Below, in pieces: positions 44,759 through 54,606 of a DNA stretch of 64,000 nucleotides. Under the pieces are notes generated by a model. That model was not told the DNA's origin. It searched no databases and saw only the letters and a program-made list of their open reading frames with translations. Origin of the DNA: Prescottella defluvii (GTDB lineage: Bacteria; Actinomycetota; Actinomycetes; Mycobacteriales; Mycobacteriaceae); NCBI GenBank assembly GCA_029690005.1, contig CP121458.1:3906001-3970000 (forward strand), written 5' to 3'. Positions within the stretch are counted from its first letter, which is position 1. Each line of letters begins with the position of its first letter. The position numbers and the translations under genes were made by a program.

Positions 44759-46282
44759 TCAGGCTCCGATCGTGACGGGGTTCGGATGCGCTCGGCGCGG
44801 GACGAGTAACAGGCGGCACCGACGAGGACCACGACCAGCACGGTGAGCGGGGCGGCCCACTGGAGGATCGGGTATTCGCCTGTGGGATCGAAGATCTCGG
44901 CGCGCGGCCAGGACAGGTTCACGACCATGAGGGCCCCGTAGGCCACGGCGGCGACGTTGACCGGGACCGCGAACACGCCGAGCGAGAACAGCTTTCGCCC
45001 GTCGGCATCGACGTCGGGTCCGCCGAACCGCCGTCCGGACAGGCGCCGGACCAGCAGCGGCACCGTCACCATGAGGTACGCCAGGTAGATCAGCACGATG
45101 CAGACACTTCGAGACGGTCGCGAAGATCGCGGAGTTTCCGACGTTGACCGCGAGGACACCGATGCACAGCAGGCCGATCAGCACGCTCGGCGCGATGGGA
45201 GTCCCCGTGCGGCGGTTGACCCTGGAGAGCACCTCGCTCGCGGGCAGTCGGCCGTCGCGGGCCATCGAGAACATCAGCCGCGACGCCGCGGTCTGGATCG
45301 CGAGGGTGCAGACGAACACCGCGATCGCGACGTCGACCAGCAGCACGGTCCCCCACGGCGAGCTCAGAATCGAGGTCAGCACGTACGGCAGACCCTCGGA
45401 GGCCAGGCGGCCGTCAGTGAGGCTGGGGGCCGCCATGAGAGCCCCGACGATCATGAGCCCGCCACCGAGCGCGGAGACCGACAGCGCGAGCCGGATCGTC
45501 CGCGGCGCCACGCGGCGCGGGTTGTGGGTCTCCTCGGCGAGCTCACCGGCGGAGCCGAAGCCGACCATGACGTACGCGGCCATCAGGCCCGACACGATCC
45601 AGGCCCAGATGTAGCCGGGCTGCGAGCCGGCGACCCCGGTGTCGAACACGACCTCGGGGCCGCGCTGCGCGTGTGTGAAGAACATGCCGATCACCGCGAC
45701 GACGCCGACGATCTCACAGGTCACGCCGATGCTGTTGATGCGCGACATCCAATTCACGCCGATGCAGTTGATGGCGGTCGTCGCCACCAACAGGATCGAG
45801 CCGAGCAGGACGGCGTTGGCGGCGCCGCTCGATGACGTCAGCGCGGGATCGTCCCCGACCACCTGGAATCCGCTCCAGATCGACGGCAGCACCACTTGGA
45901 GGGCGATCGCAGCCGCGGACGCGGTGACGATCTGCGCGATGATCATGAACCAGCCTGCGAACCAGCCGAGGATCTCCCCGCCCAGGCGGCGCGACCACTG
46001 GTAGATCGCGCCGGAGATCGGGTAACGGGCCGCCAGTTCGGCGAAGCAGAGCGCAACCATGAACTGCCCGAGGAAGACCACGGGCCAGGTCCAGAAGAAC
46101 GCCGGTCCCGCGAAACCGAAACCCAGACCGAACAATTGGAAGATCGTGGTGAGAATCGAGACGAACGAGAAGCCGGCCGCGAACGAACCGAACTTCCCGA
46201 GCGAACGGTGCAACTGCTGTTCGTAGCCGAACTCGGCCAGGTCGCCCCGGTCGTTCGACGCCGTCGTCACGGTGGCCGTCAT
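44759..46282 (-). CDS. APC-family amino acid/urea-related permease (frame breaks)
   Basis: Amino acid-polyamine-organocation permease with about 12 helices. MTATVTTASNDRGDLAEFGY and EQQLHRSLGKFGSFAAGFSF begin the family-typical N-terminus. Conserved loops include RYPISGAIYQWSRRLGGEIL and GSAGELAEETHNPRRVAPRT. Breaks near 45105 and 44790. The C-terminus is inferred as ERIRNPVTIGA at 44759. ATG 46282 sits behind GGAGGGTTC. About 508 residues. Permeases of this type are found beside DUF1989 pairs and import the cluster substrate, perhaps guanidine, a urea derivative or an amino acid. Confidence 0.88.
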   Translation of the reverse strand: MTATVTTASNDRGDLAEFGYEQQLHRSLGKFGSFAAGFSFVSILTTIFQLFGLGFGFAGPAFFWTWPVVFLGQFMVALCFAELAARYPISGAIYQWSRRLGGEILGWFAGWFMIIAQIVTASAAAIALQVVLPSIWSGFQVVGDDPALTSSSGAANAVLLGSILLVATTAINCIGVNWMSRINSIGVTCEIVGVVAVIGMFFTHAQRGPEVVFDTGVAGSQPGYIWAWIVSGLMAAYVMVGFGSAGELAEETHNPRRVAPRTIRLALSVSALGGGLMIVGALMAAPSLTDGRLASEGLPYVLTSILSSPWGTVLLVDVAIAVFVCTLAIQTAASRLMFSMARDGRLPASEVLSRVNRRTGTPIAPSVLIGLLCIGVLAVNVGNSAIFATVSKCLHRADLPGVPHGDGAAAGPAPVRTAVRRTRRRCRRAKAVLARRVRGPGQRRRRGLRGPHGREPVLAARRDLRSHRRIPDPPVGRPAHRAGRGPRRCRLLLVPRRAHPNPVTIGA

Positions 46283-46436
46283 GAACCCTCCTGCGGGAGA
46301 TGGAGATCGTCGCCTTCCCGGCGAATCCCGGAGCACTGGTTCCTGTCACTCGACAGTTTTCCGAGCGGAACGACACGCGCGATGTCGTGCAGGTTGCGAT
46401 CGTGGGTCCGGACCGGCCGTTCCGGTTGCGATCGCA

Positions 46437-46463
46437 TGTCACCGGTTACACGCAGGTGACCGG
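46437..46463. promoter_or_regulatory. Dyad operator in the permease/TetR intergenic region
   Basis: CCGGTTAC-ACGCAG-GTGACCGG (46442-46463) is an 8-6-8 dyad with one mismatch. It is nested with GTCACC (46438-46443)...GGTGAC (46455-46460). It lies 62 bases before the TetR start and about 155 bases before the divergent permease start. The likely TetR site. Confidence 0.62.
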
Positions 46464-46524
46464 CCGCTCACATCCGCAGGTGGAGCCGAATTGCGCTGCG
46501 CCGCTTTCCTGTAAGGATGGGTAC

Positions 46525-47222
46525 ATGACGACGACGGGTTCCGGTCGGCCACGGCTGGCCACGCGCAAGCGACCGGGCGCGACCGCACGCGAGGAGATCC
46601 TCGACGCCGCGGCCGAGCTGTTCACGACGCACGGGTTCACCGGCACGTCCACACGGATGATCGCCGACGCCGTCGGGATCCGGCAGGCGTCGATGTATCA
46701 CCACTTCGCGACCAAGGACGACATCCTCGCGGCGCTGCTGCTCGGCACGGTCACGGCACCCGTCGAGTGCGCCGAGCGGCTGCGCGACGCGTGCGACGAC
46801 CCGATCGTCCGCATGTACGCCCTCGTGCTGTTCGACGCCGGCAACTCGCCGACTCTCGATGGAATCTCGGCGCTCTGTACCTGCTGCCCGAGGTGACGAC
46901 CGAACGCTTCGCCGCGTTCCGGGCGCTGCGCGACGACCTCATGGCCCACTACTCCGCGTTCGCCCAGGACGTGCGGAACTCGATCGGGGGTACCGACTGC
47001 GGGCCCGGCACGACCGAGCTGCCGTTCCGGCTCGTCGAGGCCACGATCAGTGCCCGGTCGGACGCCACCGCGCACGGGACGACGTCCGACATCACGCGAC
47101 ACACGATCGCCGCGGCCGCCCTGCGCGTGCTCGGCTGGACCGACCCCACCGATCCGGTCGCCGCCCGCGCCACGGACCTGCTCGACCGCGTTGCCGAGAG
47201 TTGTCCACAGCCCACCGAGTGA
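46525..47222 (+). CDS. TetR family regulator of the urea-carboxylase-associated cluster (one frame break)
   Basis: The HTH reads AREEILDAAAELFTTHGFTG, TSTRMIADAVGIRQASMYHH and FATKDDILAALLLGTV. After a break near 46862 the effector domain continues LYLLPEVTTERFAAFRALRD and AAALRVLGWTDPTDPVAARA. About 232 residues. It is divergent from the permease that starts the DUF1989 cluster. The shared 242-base intergenic region holds a dyad, so it is probably the cluster's repressor. Confidence 0.87.
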
Positions 47223-47300
47223 CGTGCGCGCACCCCGCCACCCGTCGGTTACAGTGTCTTCCGAAATCGGTCATCCGAATTCGACGACTGGGGGGTCATC

Positions 47301-47629
47301 TTGGACGGATTCTCTGCCGCGCCCGATGAGATTCGCGCGTACGGGAACGTCGCGGCGGGAGCTGCCGCGCACATCGCCACGACGGAGGGGCTGGACGTCG
47401 TCGCCAACGTCGCGGCGCTGACACCGGTGTTCGGCGTCATCGGCGCCGACTTCCTCGCGACGTACGCCGCCACACAGGCGACACACGCCGGATCGGTCGC
47501 CGCGCTGGCGAACGTCTTCGCCGGGACCGGATCGGTCGCGCATGCGATCGCCGCCGCGTACGACGCCGCGGACCAGGCCACCAGCGCGGTACTGGGCTCC
47601 GCCGGAACCGCTCTGGGGAGAACGCATGA
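47301..47629 (+). CDS. EspC-family type VII secretion substrate (one frame break)
   Basis: A small helical-hairpin protein. LDGFSAAPDEIRAYGNVAAG, LTPVFGVIGADFLATYAATQ and SVAHAIAAAYDAADQATSAV match the EspC (DUF2580) family exported by type VII systems. YDAAD is a YxxxD-like signal. TTG 47301 is the only start near the beginning of homology. The open frame runs on past the expected end. A one-base change near 47617 gives LGENA with TGA at 47627-47629, overlapping the next ATG. About 109 residues. No ESX core genes are in the window. Confidence 0.82.
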
Positions 47630-48964
47630 CGACGCCGGGCGCAACTCCTCCGGGCCAGCCGACGGTGCTCGACCTGCTGCAGGCGTCACCCGCCGGACCG
47701 GTCCTGGACATGCCGGTCCCCCGCACCCCGATGGAGGCGCTCGAGGCGTCGCCCCTGGGGCCGTTGCTGGACACGCCGTTCACCGACATCGCCGCGGGCG
47801 CACTGCCCCCGCTGCCGGCACTGCCACCCCTACCGGCGCTGCCACCTCTTCCTCCGCTGCCCGGGATCGATCAGCTGCTCCAGCCGTTGTCCGAACTGGC
47901 GGGCGGATTCGGCACCGGCACGATCGGCGGCTTCGATCCGACGGCGATGCTGCAGCAGTCTTCGTCGATCATCGACACCGCACTGTCGATGGGCATTTCG
48001 GGGCTGCGCGCCCTCGACGGAGCCTGGGACGGTCAGGCCGCCGTCGCCGCGCAGACGCAGGGACAGCAGACACAGACAGCCGGGACGCAGCTCAGCGAAC
48101 GCGGCAACGAGATCGCCGCGGTCACGCGCGAGGCCGCATGCACTGTCTCCCGCGGCAACGCCGAACTCGCCGCCGTCGCCGAGTCGTTCGTCGCGACAGC
48201 GGTCGCCGCGGCCCCCGTGGCCCGACGCCTCCCGGTCAGACGATGCTCATCGCCGCCGCGGCCGACCATCTGCAACGCGCGCTGTCCGTCGTGGCGAAGA
48301 CACGGGCCGAGCTGTCCGGTCACCAGGCCGCGATGGCGGCGCTGGGCACCGCCATCCCGGTACCGCCCGCCCCTATCCCGGCGCCCGGGCTCACCACCGG
48401 TGGCGGACCGTCCCCGATCGCGGTCGCGGCCTCACTGCTCGAGGCCGTCGGCAAGCCGCTGGTCGACTCGGCCGCGGCGGACCTGCCCACGCAAACCCAC
48501 GCCGCCGCTGTGACGTCCACCGCAATCGGCGACTACGCGCACCGCGGCGTGGTGGGCGGAGCCGGACGCGCAACCGGTGCGGCCGGTTCCGCGATCCCCG
48601 CGTCGGGCGGCGGCGGTTTCGGCGGGGGCGTCGGCGGCAGCTTCGCGGCGGCAGGTTCGGCGTCGCGCGGCCCCTCGGCGGCCCAGCTGTCCGCGGGGGC
48701 GCCGGCGTCCACGGCGAGCGGCCAATCAGCCTTGGCCACAGCAGGATCGGGAGCAGTGAACGCCCCGTCCGGCGGGATGGCCTCGCCGGGATGATGTCGC
48801 CGGCGGCCCGACACGGCTACGACGACACCGTCGACCGCTCCGCTCCGGGGTACCTCGTCGGTGCCGCACCGAGCAACACCGTGGTCGGCGATCTGCCGCT
48901 CGTCGCACCCGCCGTAATCGGGGCCGTCGACCCGGACGATCTCGGCTTCGACGACCTGCGCTGA
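47626..48964 (+). CDS. Proline-rich putative type VII secretion-associated protein (frame breaks)
   Basis: Cotranslated with the EspC-like gene (ATGA). MTTPGATPPGQPTVLDLLQA begins a Pro-rich N-terminus with a run of LPPLPA units at residues 59-79. A helical WXG-like region follows (LSMGISGLRALDGAWDGQAA). After a break near 48225 there is a second helical part, HLQRALSVVAKTRAELSGHQ, and a Gly/Ala/Ser-rich tail (GGGGFGGGVGGSFAAAGSAS). A break near 48793 may join the acidic C-terminus ending VDPDDLGFDDLR at 48964. About 446 residues. Function unknown; probably secreted or surface associated with its partner. Confidence 0.7.
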
Positions 48965-48969
48965 TCACC

Positions 48970-49016
48970 GTTCGGGCGTTCGGCCGATCGCGTCAGATCA
49001 GGCCGAGCGTCCGAAC
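48970..49016 (+). terminator. Hairpin terminator after the EspC-like operon
   Basis: GTTCGGGCGTTCGGCC (48970-48985) and GGCCGAGCGTCCGAAC (49001-49016) pair over 16 positions with two G-T wobbles, enclosing a 15-base loop. It starts 6 bases past the stop of the Pro-rich gene. Confidence 0.65.
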
Positions 49017-49135
49017 CGCGTCACGTTCCTGCTCGAGCGCGGTAACCAATAGGTCGATTGGCCGTCGATGGCATGAGACTGACCACCTCCGACTGTGACT
49101 GTCGCCCCGAATTCCTTACCCGCTGAAGGGAAACG

Positions 49136-49374
49136 ATGAAGTCTCGGATCACGAGTTCGGCGGAATGGCCTTCGCGCTGGCCCCAGAGGGAGGTCCCCCT
49201 CTGGCTTGCAGTGCCCAGTTTGCCCGTGCTGGTCGTGATTGGCGTGATGGCGGCACTCGAGGTGCGGAGCGTTTACGCAATCGTGCCGGGCCTCTGGTTC
49301 CGCGCATCTTCGCCCTCCTCGTCCTCATGATCCGGAACCTGAGACCCATCTCCTCTCCCCCGCGGTGCGGGTGA
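49136..49374 (+). CDS. Small membrane protein (one frame break)
   Basis: MKSRITSSAEWPSRWPQREV is followed by a hydrophobic helix (PLWLAVPSLPVLVVIGVMAA) and, after a probable break near 49305, a second helix (RIFALLVLMIRNL). About 79 residues. It is close to and co-oriented with the membrane protein at 49454, and both are less GC-rich at third positions than their neighbours. Not recognised; probably a partner or a displaced part of the next gene. Confidence 0.45.
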
Positions 49375-49453
49375 CGAGATTGGACCCGGCCACCGGTGAG
49401 GTGGATTCCGGATCCGGAGTAGTGGGACACTGATTCCTCGGAACCCGGCCACT

Positions 49454-49996
49454 GTGCGACGAGACGTGATCATGATCGTCCTCATGATCCTCTCGGGTCC
49501 GGCTCTGTTCTCCGCGTCCCTGAATCCGGACTGGGGCCGAGAGCCGGTCTGGCTCATGTTCCTGGCCTGGTCCCTCACCGCGCTCGGAGTCACCGTTGCT
49601 GTGATACGACTCGGGGGGCGGAAGGACGTCATCCATATCTCGGGGCTGGGGTGCTGGCTCCCAGGCACGAAGATGGTCCCGTGGGACGAGATCGAGCAGA
49701 TCGAGGCGCGGTCCACGTACTCCCGGCGCATCGAGCGGGGATACATCACCTTGCGGAGACGGCTTCCCGAGGAGAAGCGGAACAAGAGGGTGTCCCGATA
49801 CTCGAACCGGACACTCCCGGCCATCGACATCTCGATCCCGGACTGGGACATCGACCCGGCTCTGCTGTTCTGGGAGCTGGGTCGCTCGATGGGGAGCATC
49901 GAGGCGAGGGCTCGATGGACCAACGGGGAGGCGATCAGCGACATGACGATGACCTACCCGAACCAGGTTCCCGGCACCGTAGGAGAGCTGGCGTAA
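49454..49996 (+). CDS. Membrane protein with PH-like soluble domain
   Basis: An intact 180-residue frame from GTG 49454. Two membrane helices (MIVLMILSGPALFSASL and LMFLAWSLTALGVTVAV) lie in the first 55 residues. A soluble domain follows (VIHISGLGCWLPGTKMVPWD, EIEQIEARSTYSRRIERGYI) that looks like the beta-strand pattern of bacterial PH domains, with W-D-E-I as the typical start of a PH strand. The end is ISDMTMTYPNQVPGTVGELA. Function unknown. Composition differs from the surrounding genes, hinting at acquisition. Confidence 0.65.
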   Translation: MRRDVIMIVLMILSGPALFSASLNPDWGREPVWLMFLAWSLTALGVTVAVIRLGGRKDVIHISGLGCWLPGTKMVPWDEIEQIEARSTYSRRIERGYITLRRRLPEEKRNKRVSRYSNRTLPAIDISIPDWDIDPALLFWELGRSMGSIEARARWTNGEAISDMTMTYPNQVPGTVGELA

Positions 49997-50010
49997 CCCA
50001 GGCGCAGGAC

Positions 50011-52614
50011 TCACACCTGGACGAGTTTCGCGAGGTCGCTGCGGCGACTGAGCGCGAGTTTCTCGCAGGCACGGTAGACGTGCCCCTCGACCGTCCGCAC
50101 GGACAGGACGAGACGACGGGCGATGTCCTTGTTCGACAGTCCCGGCCCACCAGCACCGCCACCTCCCGCTCGCGATCGGTGAGTGGGAGCGGGCGGGCCG
50201 CCTTCGCGAGTGCCGGCGTGGTCGCACCGTCGCATCGCGACGACAGCCAGTGGGCCCTCGCCGCGGCGGCCAACTCGCCCCGCCGGTCGTTCGACCGCGA
50301 GTACGCGGTCGCGGCCTGCGCGAACGTATCCGCCGCGGCGAGCAGCGCGCCCACCCGCTCGAACTCGGCCGCGAGCGCGTCGAGCGCCGGGCCGTCCGCT
50401 TTCGCCAGTGCCCGCGCCCGCGCGGTCGCCACCTTCGCGAACGGCCCGTCGACTAGGGCTTCGAGAGCCTCGAGCCGCTCGACGGTCGAGTAGTCGCCGA
50501 AGGTCGTGGCCACGTCGAGGGCGAGGGTCTCCACCGCGAACTGCCCCGACTGGGCGGCCAGATCGGCGGCGCGGCGCGCCGCGTGGGACCGCCGCGGACA
50601 CCTCGCCGGCCGCACCGGCAACCCACGCGCGCGCGACGTCGACGAGCGGATCGAAGAGGGCGAGTTCGGGTCCCGAGTTCCGCTCGGCGATCTCGAGCGC
50701 CGCAGCGGCGTCCTCGGGCCGACCCTGCGCCGCCCGCACCTGGCACAGGCTGACGGCGGCGAGCAGCATCCACTCCGACCGCGTCTTCCGGTCGAGAACC
50801 GCCAAGGCCTCGGTGAGGTGGGTGGCGGCGTCGTTCAGCTGGCCGGACGTCAGCTCCACGACGCCCGAGGCCACGTCGGCCAGGGCGGCACTGTTCGGCT
50901 GCCCGGCGGCGAGGTCCCGAGACCGGGCCGCGGTGTCCTGGGCCGCGGGCAGCCGCCCGACCAGGGTGAGCGCCTGCACCTCGAAGTAGCCGATGTGGAA
51001 CCGCAGCAGTCCGTCGCCGTGCGAGATCGCTTCCCATGCGGACGACGCGAGCGCACCGACCTCGAAACCGCGCCCCGACACGGTGAGCGCGGCGACCCCG
51101 GCGAACACGCCGCTGGCCCGGGCCCACGGATGCGCCTCGGGTGCCGCCTCCACCTCGCGTGCCAGGGCGATGGCCTCGCCGAGGCGGCGGTCGTAGAGGT
51201 GCAGGACGGCGTCCAGCGCGACGACCGACACCCGCAGCATCGGATCGGTGATCCGGCCCCGCTCGCGTTCGAACAGCTCGACCGCCTCGCGTGGACGGCC
51301 CGCCTCCAGATACAGGCTGGCCACCCGCGTCAGCAGCCACCGCGCGACGTCGTACTCGCACAACTCGTCGGGATCGACCTCGGCGAACACCGACTCGGCC
51401 TCGTCGCCCATCCCCTGCCACATCAGCGCCCGCCCCAACGCGAACGACGCGTCGAATCCGGCGCCGAGCCGCACCGCCGCCGACGCCAGTCTGGCGCCCT
51501 GCTCGAGGCTGCACATCGCGATCGCGTCCTCTGCGCCGCGCACCAGCAGCTGAGGATCGGGCTCGATGCCCGACTCCATCGCGAGCTCCGCGATCCGCAT
51601 CGACGTCACGACCCCGGATCGGGTGACTCACGGAGCACCTCGACGAGCCGGCGCTTGATCCGCTGCGACGCGAGCACCCCGGCCCGGTCGCGGATCACCT
51701 CGCCGAACAGCGGATGCGCGAGCCGCACGACGTGCGAGTGCCCCACGTCGCGGACCCGCACCAGGTCCATCCGTTCGGCCTCCTCGATGGACCGGCGGCT
51801 CACCAGCTCACTGAGCACCTCGAGCTTCGAGCGGCTCGCAGAACGCGAGGTAGTCGACGACGTCGAGCGCGTCCTGCGGGGTGCGCGCGAATCGCGACTC
51901 GAGCAGCGACGCGAGCTCCGGGGAGATGCCCGGGCTTCCGCGCAGCTGCCACACCCCGCCGGACTTGCGGAGCGTGCCTCCGTCGAGCGCACCCTCCACC
52001 AAGTGCCGCAGGAAGAGCGGGTTTCCCTCCGATTCCTCCCAGATGGCATCGGCGCTGAACCGCTCGACCGGTGCCCCCAGGACGGCGGAGAGCTCGTCGT
52101 CCATCTCCTCGCGGGTGAACGGCGGCACCACGAACGGCGTGAGCAGGCCGTCCTTCCAGAGCGCCTCGATCGCGGCCGGCACGGGGGCACCGCTGCGGAC
52201 GGTCACGACAAGGCGGGCGTCTCGACCGACCGCCAACTGGTGGACCAGGCCCGCGGAGAACTCGTCGAGCAGGTGGGCGTCGTCGACGCCGACGATGCCC
52301 ACCCCGCCGTCCGGGGCGAGCCCGTCCTCGGCGAGCACGTCCCGGGCGGCGCGCAACGCGACGACCGGGTCGCGCGACGTCGTGCGGGCGAGGTGCGGCG
52401 CGAAGGCCCCGAGCGGGATGTTCTGCGTGGACTCGGTGCCGACGATCCACCGGGCGTCGCCGGTGAGCGAACCCACCAGTTCTCTGGCCATGGTCGTCTT
52501 GCCCACGCCCGCGGTACCGACCAGCACCACCCCGCACGACCTGCCGTCACGGAGCAGTTCCTCTGCGCCCCGGAACGCAGTCCTGCGATCCAGGACGGGC
52601 CAGAGACCGACCAT
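50011..52614 (-). CDS. LAL-type LuxR transcriptional regulator (large ATPase, frame breaks)
   Basis: Large ATP-binding LuxR regulator. MVGLWPVLDRRTAFRGAEEL leads to Walker A GTAGVGKT (residues 33-40) and a Walker B-like GIVGVDDAHLLDEF. A long TPR-like helical region follows (ALGRALMWQGMGDEAESVFA, SLYLEAGRPREAVELFERER). The C-terminus is the LuxR HTH: PLTDREREVAVLV, then LSNKDIARRLVLSVRTVEGH and YRACEKLALSRRSDLAKLVQ. Breaks near 51835, 51615, 50585 and 50137. About 867 residues, normal for the class. Targets unknown; convergent with the membrane protein at 49454. Confidence 0.88.
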
Positions 52615-52699
52615 GCTTCGAACGATAATCCTCCGCGGCGACAGTGCGAAGCGATCAGACAAACCCGCAACCAGGGAGTTACCGCCCGGTCGGTCCGAG

Positions 52700-53341
52700 T
52701 CAGTTCGAAAGCGATGCCACTTCCTGATCGGTGAGTGTCGTCTGCGGGACCCGGCCGGCGTTGCGGATCAACTCGACGGCCCGGAACAACGGGCGTTCCT
52801 CGAGTCCGGCACCGCGCGCCTCGGCCCGCAACTGCTCGATCAGGACGGACGCGGCCGCCACGGCGGGCACCAGCTCGCTCGCCGACAACGCGTCCGCGAG
52901 CTTGCGCAGGCCCAGCACGTCGAGCTCGCGTCCCCCTTCGCCGGCGTAGAGCGCGAGTGGAACGGTCTGGGCGGCGCGGGCGTCGCCGACGCGGATTGCG
53001 ACCTGGCTGATCCGCGCCGACCGCACCACGAACTCGACCGTCACCGCCTGCGCGACGTCCACCCGACGCCGACGCAATCCGTTCGAGGAGTGAAGCGTGT
53101 TGCCCTCCAGCCAGATTCGCCGCCGTGTCGCCAGCAGCGCCGACACCGCGGTGGGCAGCCCGATCACCGCGGCGACGGCGAGCGCGATCAGCGGGCCGGT
53201 GAAGAGCGCGACGATCCCACCGACGACGACCCCGATGAGGATCGAGACGAGCGCGACGCGCCGCATGCGGGGCGCCAGCATCGACGCCGGGATCAGGTCG
53301 AGGGAGTGCTCCTCCCGACCGTTACCCTCAGGCGCCGGCAA
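52700..53341 (-). CDS. Conserved actinobacterial membrane protein next to hisS
   Basis: An intact 213-residue protein. Two adjacent membrane helices lie at about residues 28-66 ([20 protein letters not shown] and [20 protein letters not shown]). A soluble C-terminal domain follows with a PH-like start ([20 protein letters not shown]) and helices ([20 protein letters not shown]). Its start overlaps the hisS stop by 14 bases, so it is coupled to hisS. Function unknown. Confidence 0.75.
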   Translation of the reverse strand: MPAPEGNGREEHSLDLIPASMLAPRMRRVALVSILIGVVVGGIVALFTGPLIALAVAAVIGLPTAVSALLATRRRIWLEGNTLHSSNGLRRRRVDVAQAVTVEFVVRSARISQVAIRVGDARAAQTVPLALYAGEGGRELDVLGLRKLADALSASELVPAVAAASVLIEQLRAEARGAGLEERPLFRAVELIRNAGRVPQTTLTDQEVASLSN

Positions 53342-54606
53342 GAAGTGAACCTGCCTGCGCGACAGCCTCTTCCAGGGGAACCGAGATCTGGTCGCCGGTG
53401 CTCAGGTTCTTGACGCCGATCGTGCCCGCCTCCAGGTCCTGGTCACCCAGCACCAACGCGAACCGCGCACCCGACCGGTCGGCGGCCTTCATCGAGCCCT
53501 TGATGCCCCGGTCGCCGTAGACCATGTCGACGCGGATGCCGGCCGTCCGCAGATCGTGCGCGATCTTCACCATCCGGGCCTTCGCGGCATCGCCGAGCGG
53601 CACGCCGAACACCTCGCAACGGGCCGGCGTGGACGCCGACTCGCCCTCCGCCGCCAGCGCCAGGACCGTCCGGTCCACACCCAGACCGAAGCCGATGCCC
53701 GACAGCGCCTGACCGCCCAGCTGGGCCATCAGGCCGTCGTAGCGTCCGCCGCCGCCGATACCCGACTGCGCGCCCAGCCCGTCGTGCACGAACTCGAACG
53801 TCGTCTTGGTGTAGTAATCGAGCCCCCGTACCATCCGCGGGTTGATCACGTACGGGACGCCGAGCGCATCGAGGTGCGCGAGTACCTGGTCGAAGTGCGC
53901 CTTCGCGCTCGTGGAGAGGTGGTCGAGCATGAGCGGCGCGTCGGCCGTCATCTCCCGGACGTCCTTGCGCTTGTCGTCGAGGACGCGCAACGGATTGATC
54001 TCGGCGCGGCGCCGGGTGTCCTCGTCGAGATCCAGCCCGAACAGGAACTCCTGCAGGCGCTCCCGGTACTGCGGGCGGCACGTGTCGTCGCCGAGCGAGG
54101 TGATCTCGAGCCGGAACCCGTCGAGCCCCAGACCGCGGAAGCCCGCGTCGGCGATCGCGATGACCTCGGCGTCGAGCGCCGGATCGTCCACGCCGATCGC
54201 CTCGACACCGACCTGCTGCAGCTGCCGGTAGCGGCCCGCCTGGGCCGCTCGTAGCGGAAGAACGGGCCGGCGTAGCTGAGCTTCACCGGCAGTTGCCCGC
54301 GGTCGAGACCGTGCTCGATCACCGCGCGCATCACGCCGGCGGTGCCCTCGGGACGCAGGGTCACCGAACGGTCACCGCGGTCGGCAAACGTGTACATCTC
54401 CTTCGAGACGACGTCGGTCGACTCGCCGACCCCGCGCGCGAACAGGCCGGTGTCCTCGAAGATCGGCAACTCGATATGCCCGTAGCCCGCCAGCCGGGCC
54501 GCGCGGGTCAGCCCGTCGCGGACGGCGACGAACTCCGCGGACTGCGGCGGGACGTAGTCGGGAATGCCCTTGGGGGCCGAAAGGTGCTGGCGCCTGACTT
54601 ACTCAC
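53328..54606 (-). CDS. hisS: Histidyl-tRNA synthetase (two frame breaks)
   Basis: Class II synthetase. From GTG 54606 (VSKSGASTF), a missing T near 54578 shifts to [13 protein letters not shown]. Motif 2 and the histidine site are present: [35 protein letters not shown] break near 54245 then leads to [29 protein letters not shown] and [15 protein letters not shown] (motif 3), with the anticodon domain at the end ([19 protein letters not shown]). About 426 residues. Its start overlaps the metallo-hydrolase stop, the order of M. tuberculosis Rv2580c-Rv2581c. Confidence 0.95.

Noticed and set aside
46283..46524. Possible guanidine-I (ykkC) riboswitch before the permease of the DUF1989 cluster
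   Set aside because: GCCGGGAAGG-like and UCCG-like pieces occur, but the conserved core (CUAGGG, GGUCCGAGAG, ACACGG and the AAAAGCCCGGGAGA-type end) is not present on either strand. A TetR dyad explains control better.
50506..52734. Plus-strand open frame of about 742 codons opposite the LuxR gene
   Set aside because: Shadow of the LAL regulator, whose Walker and HTH motifs are on the minus strand.
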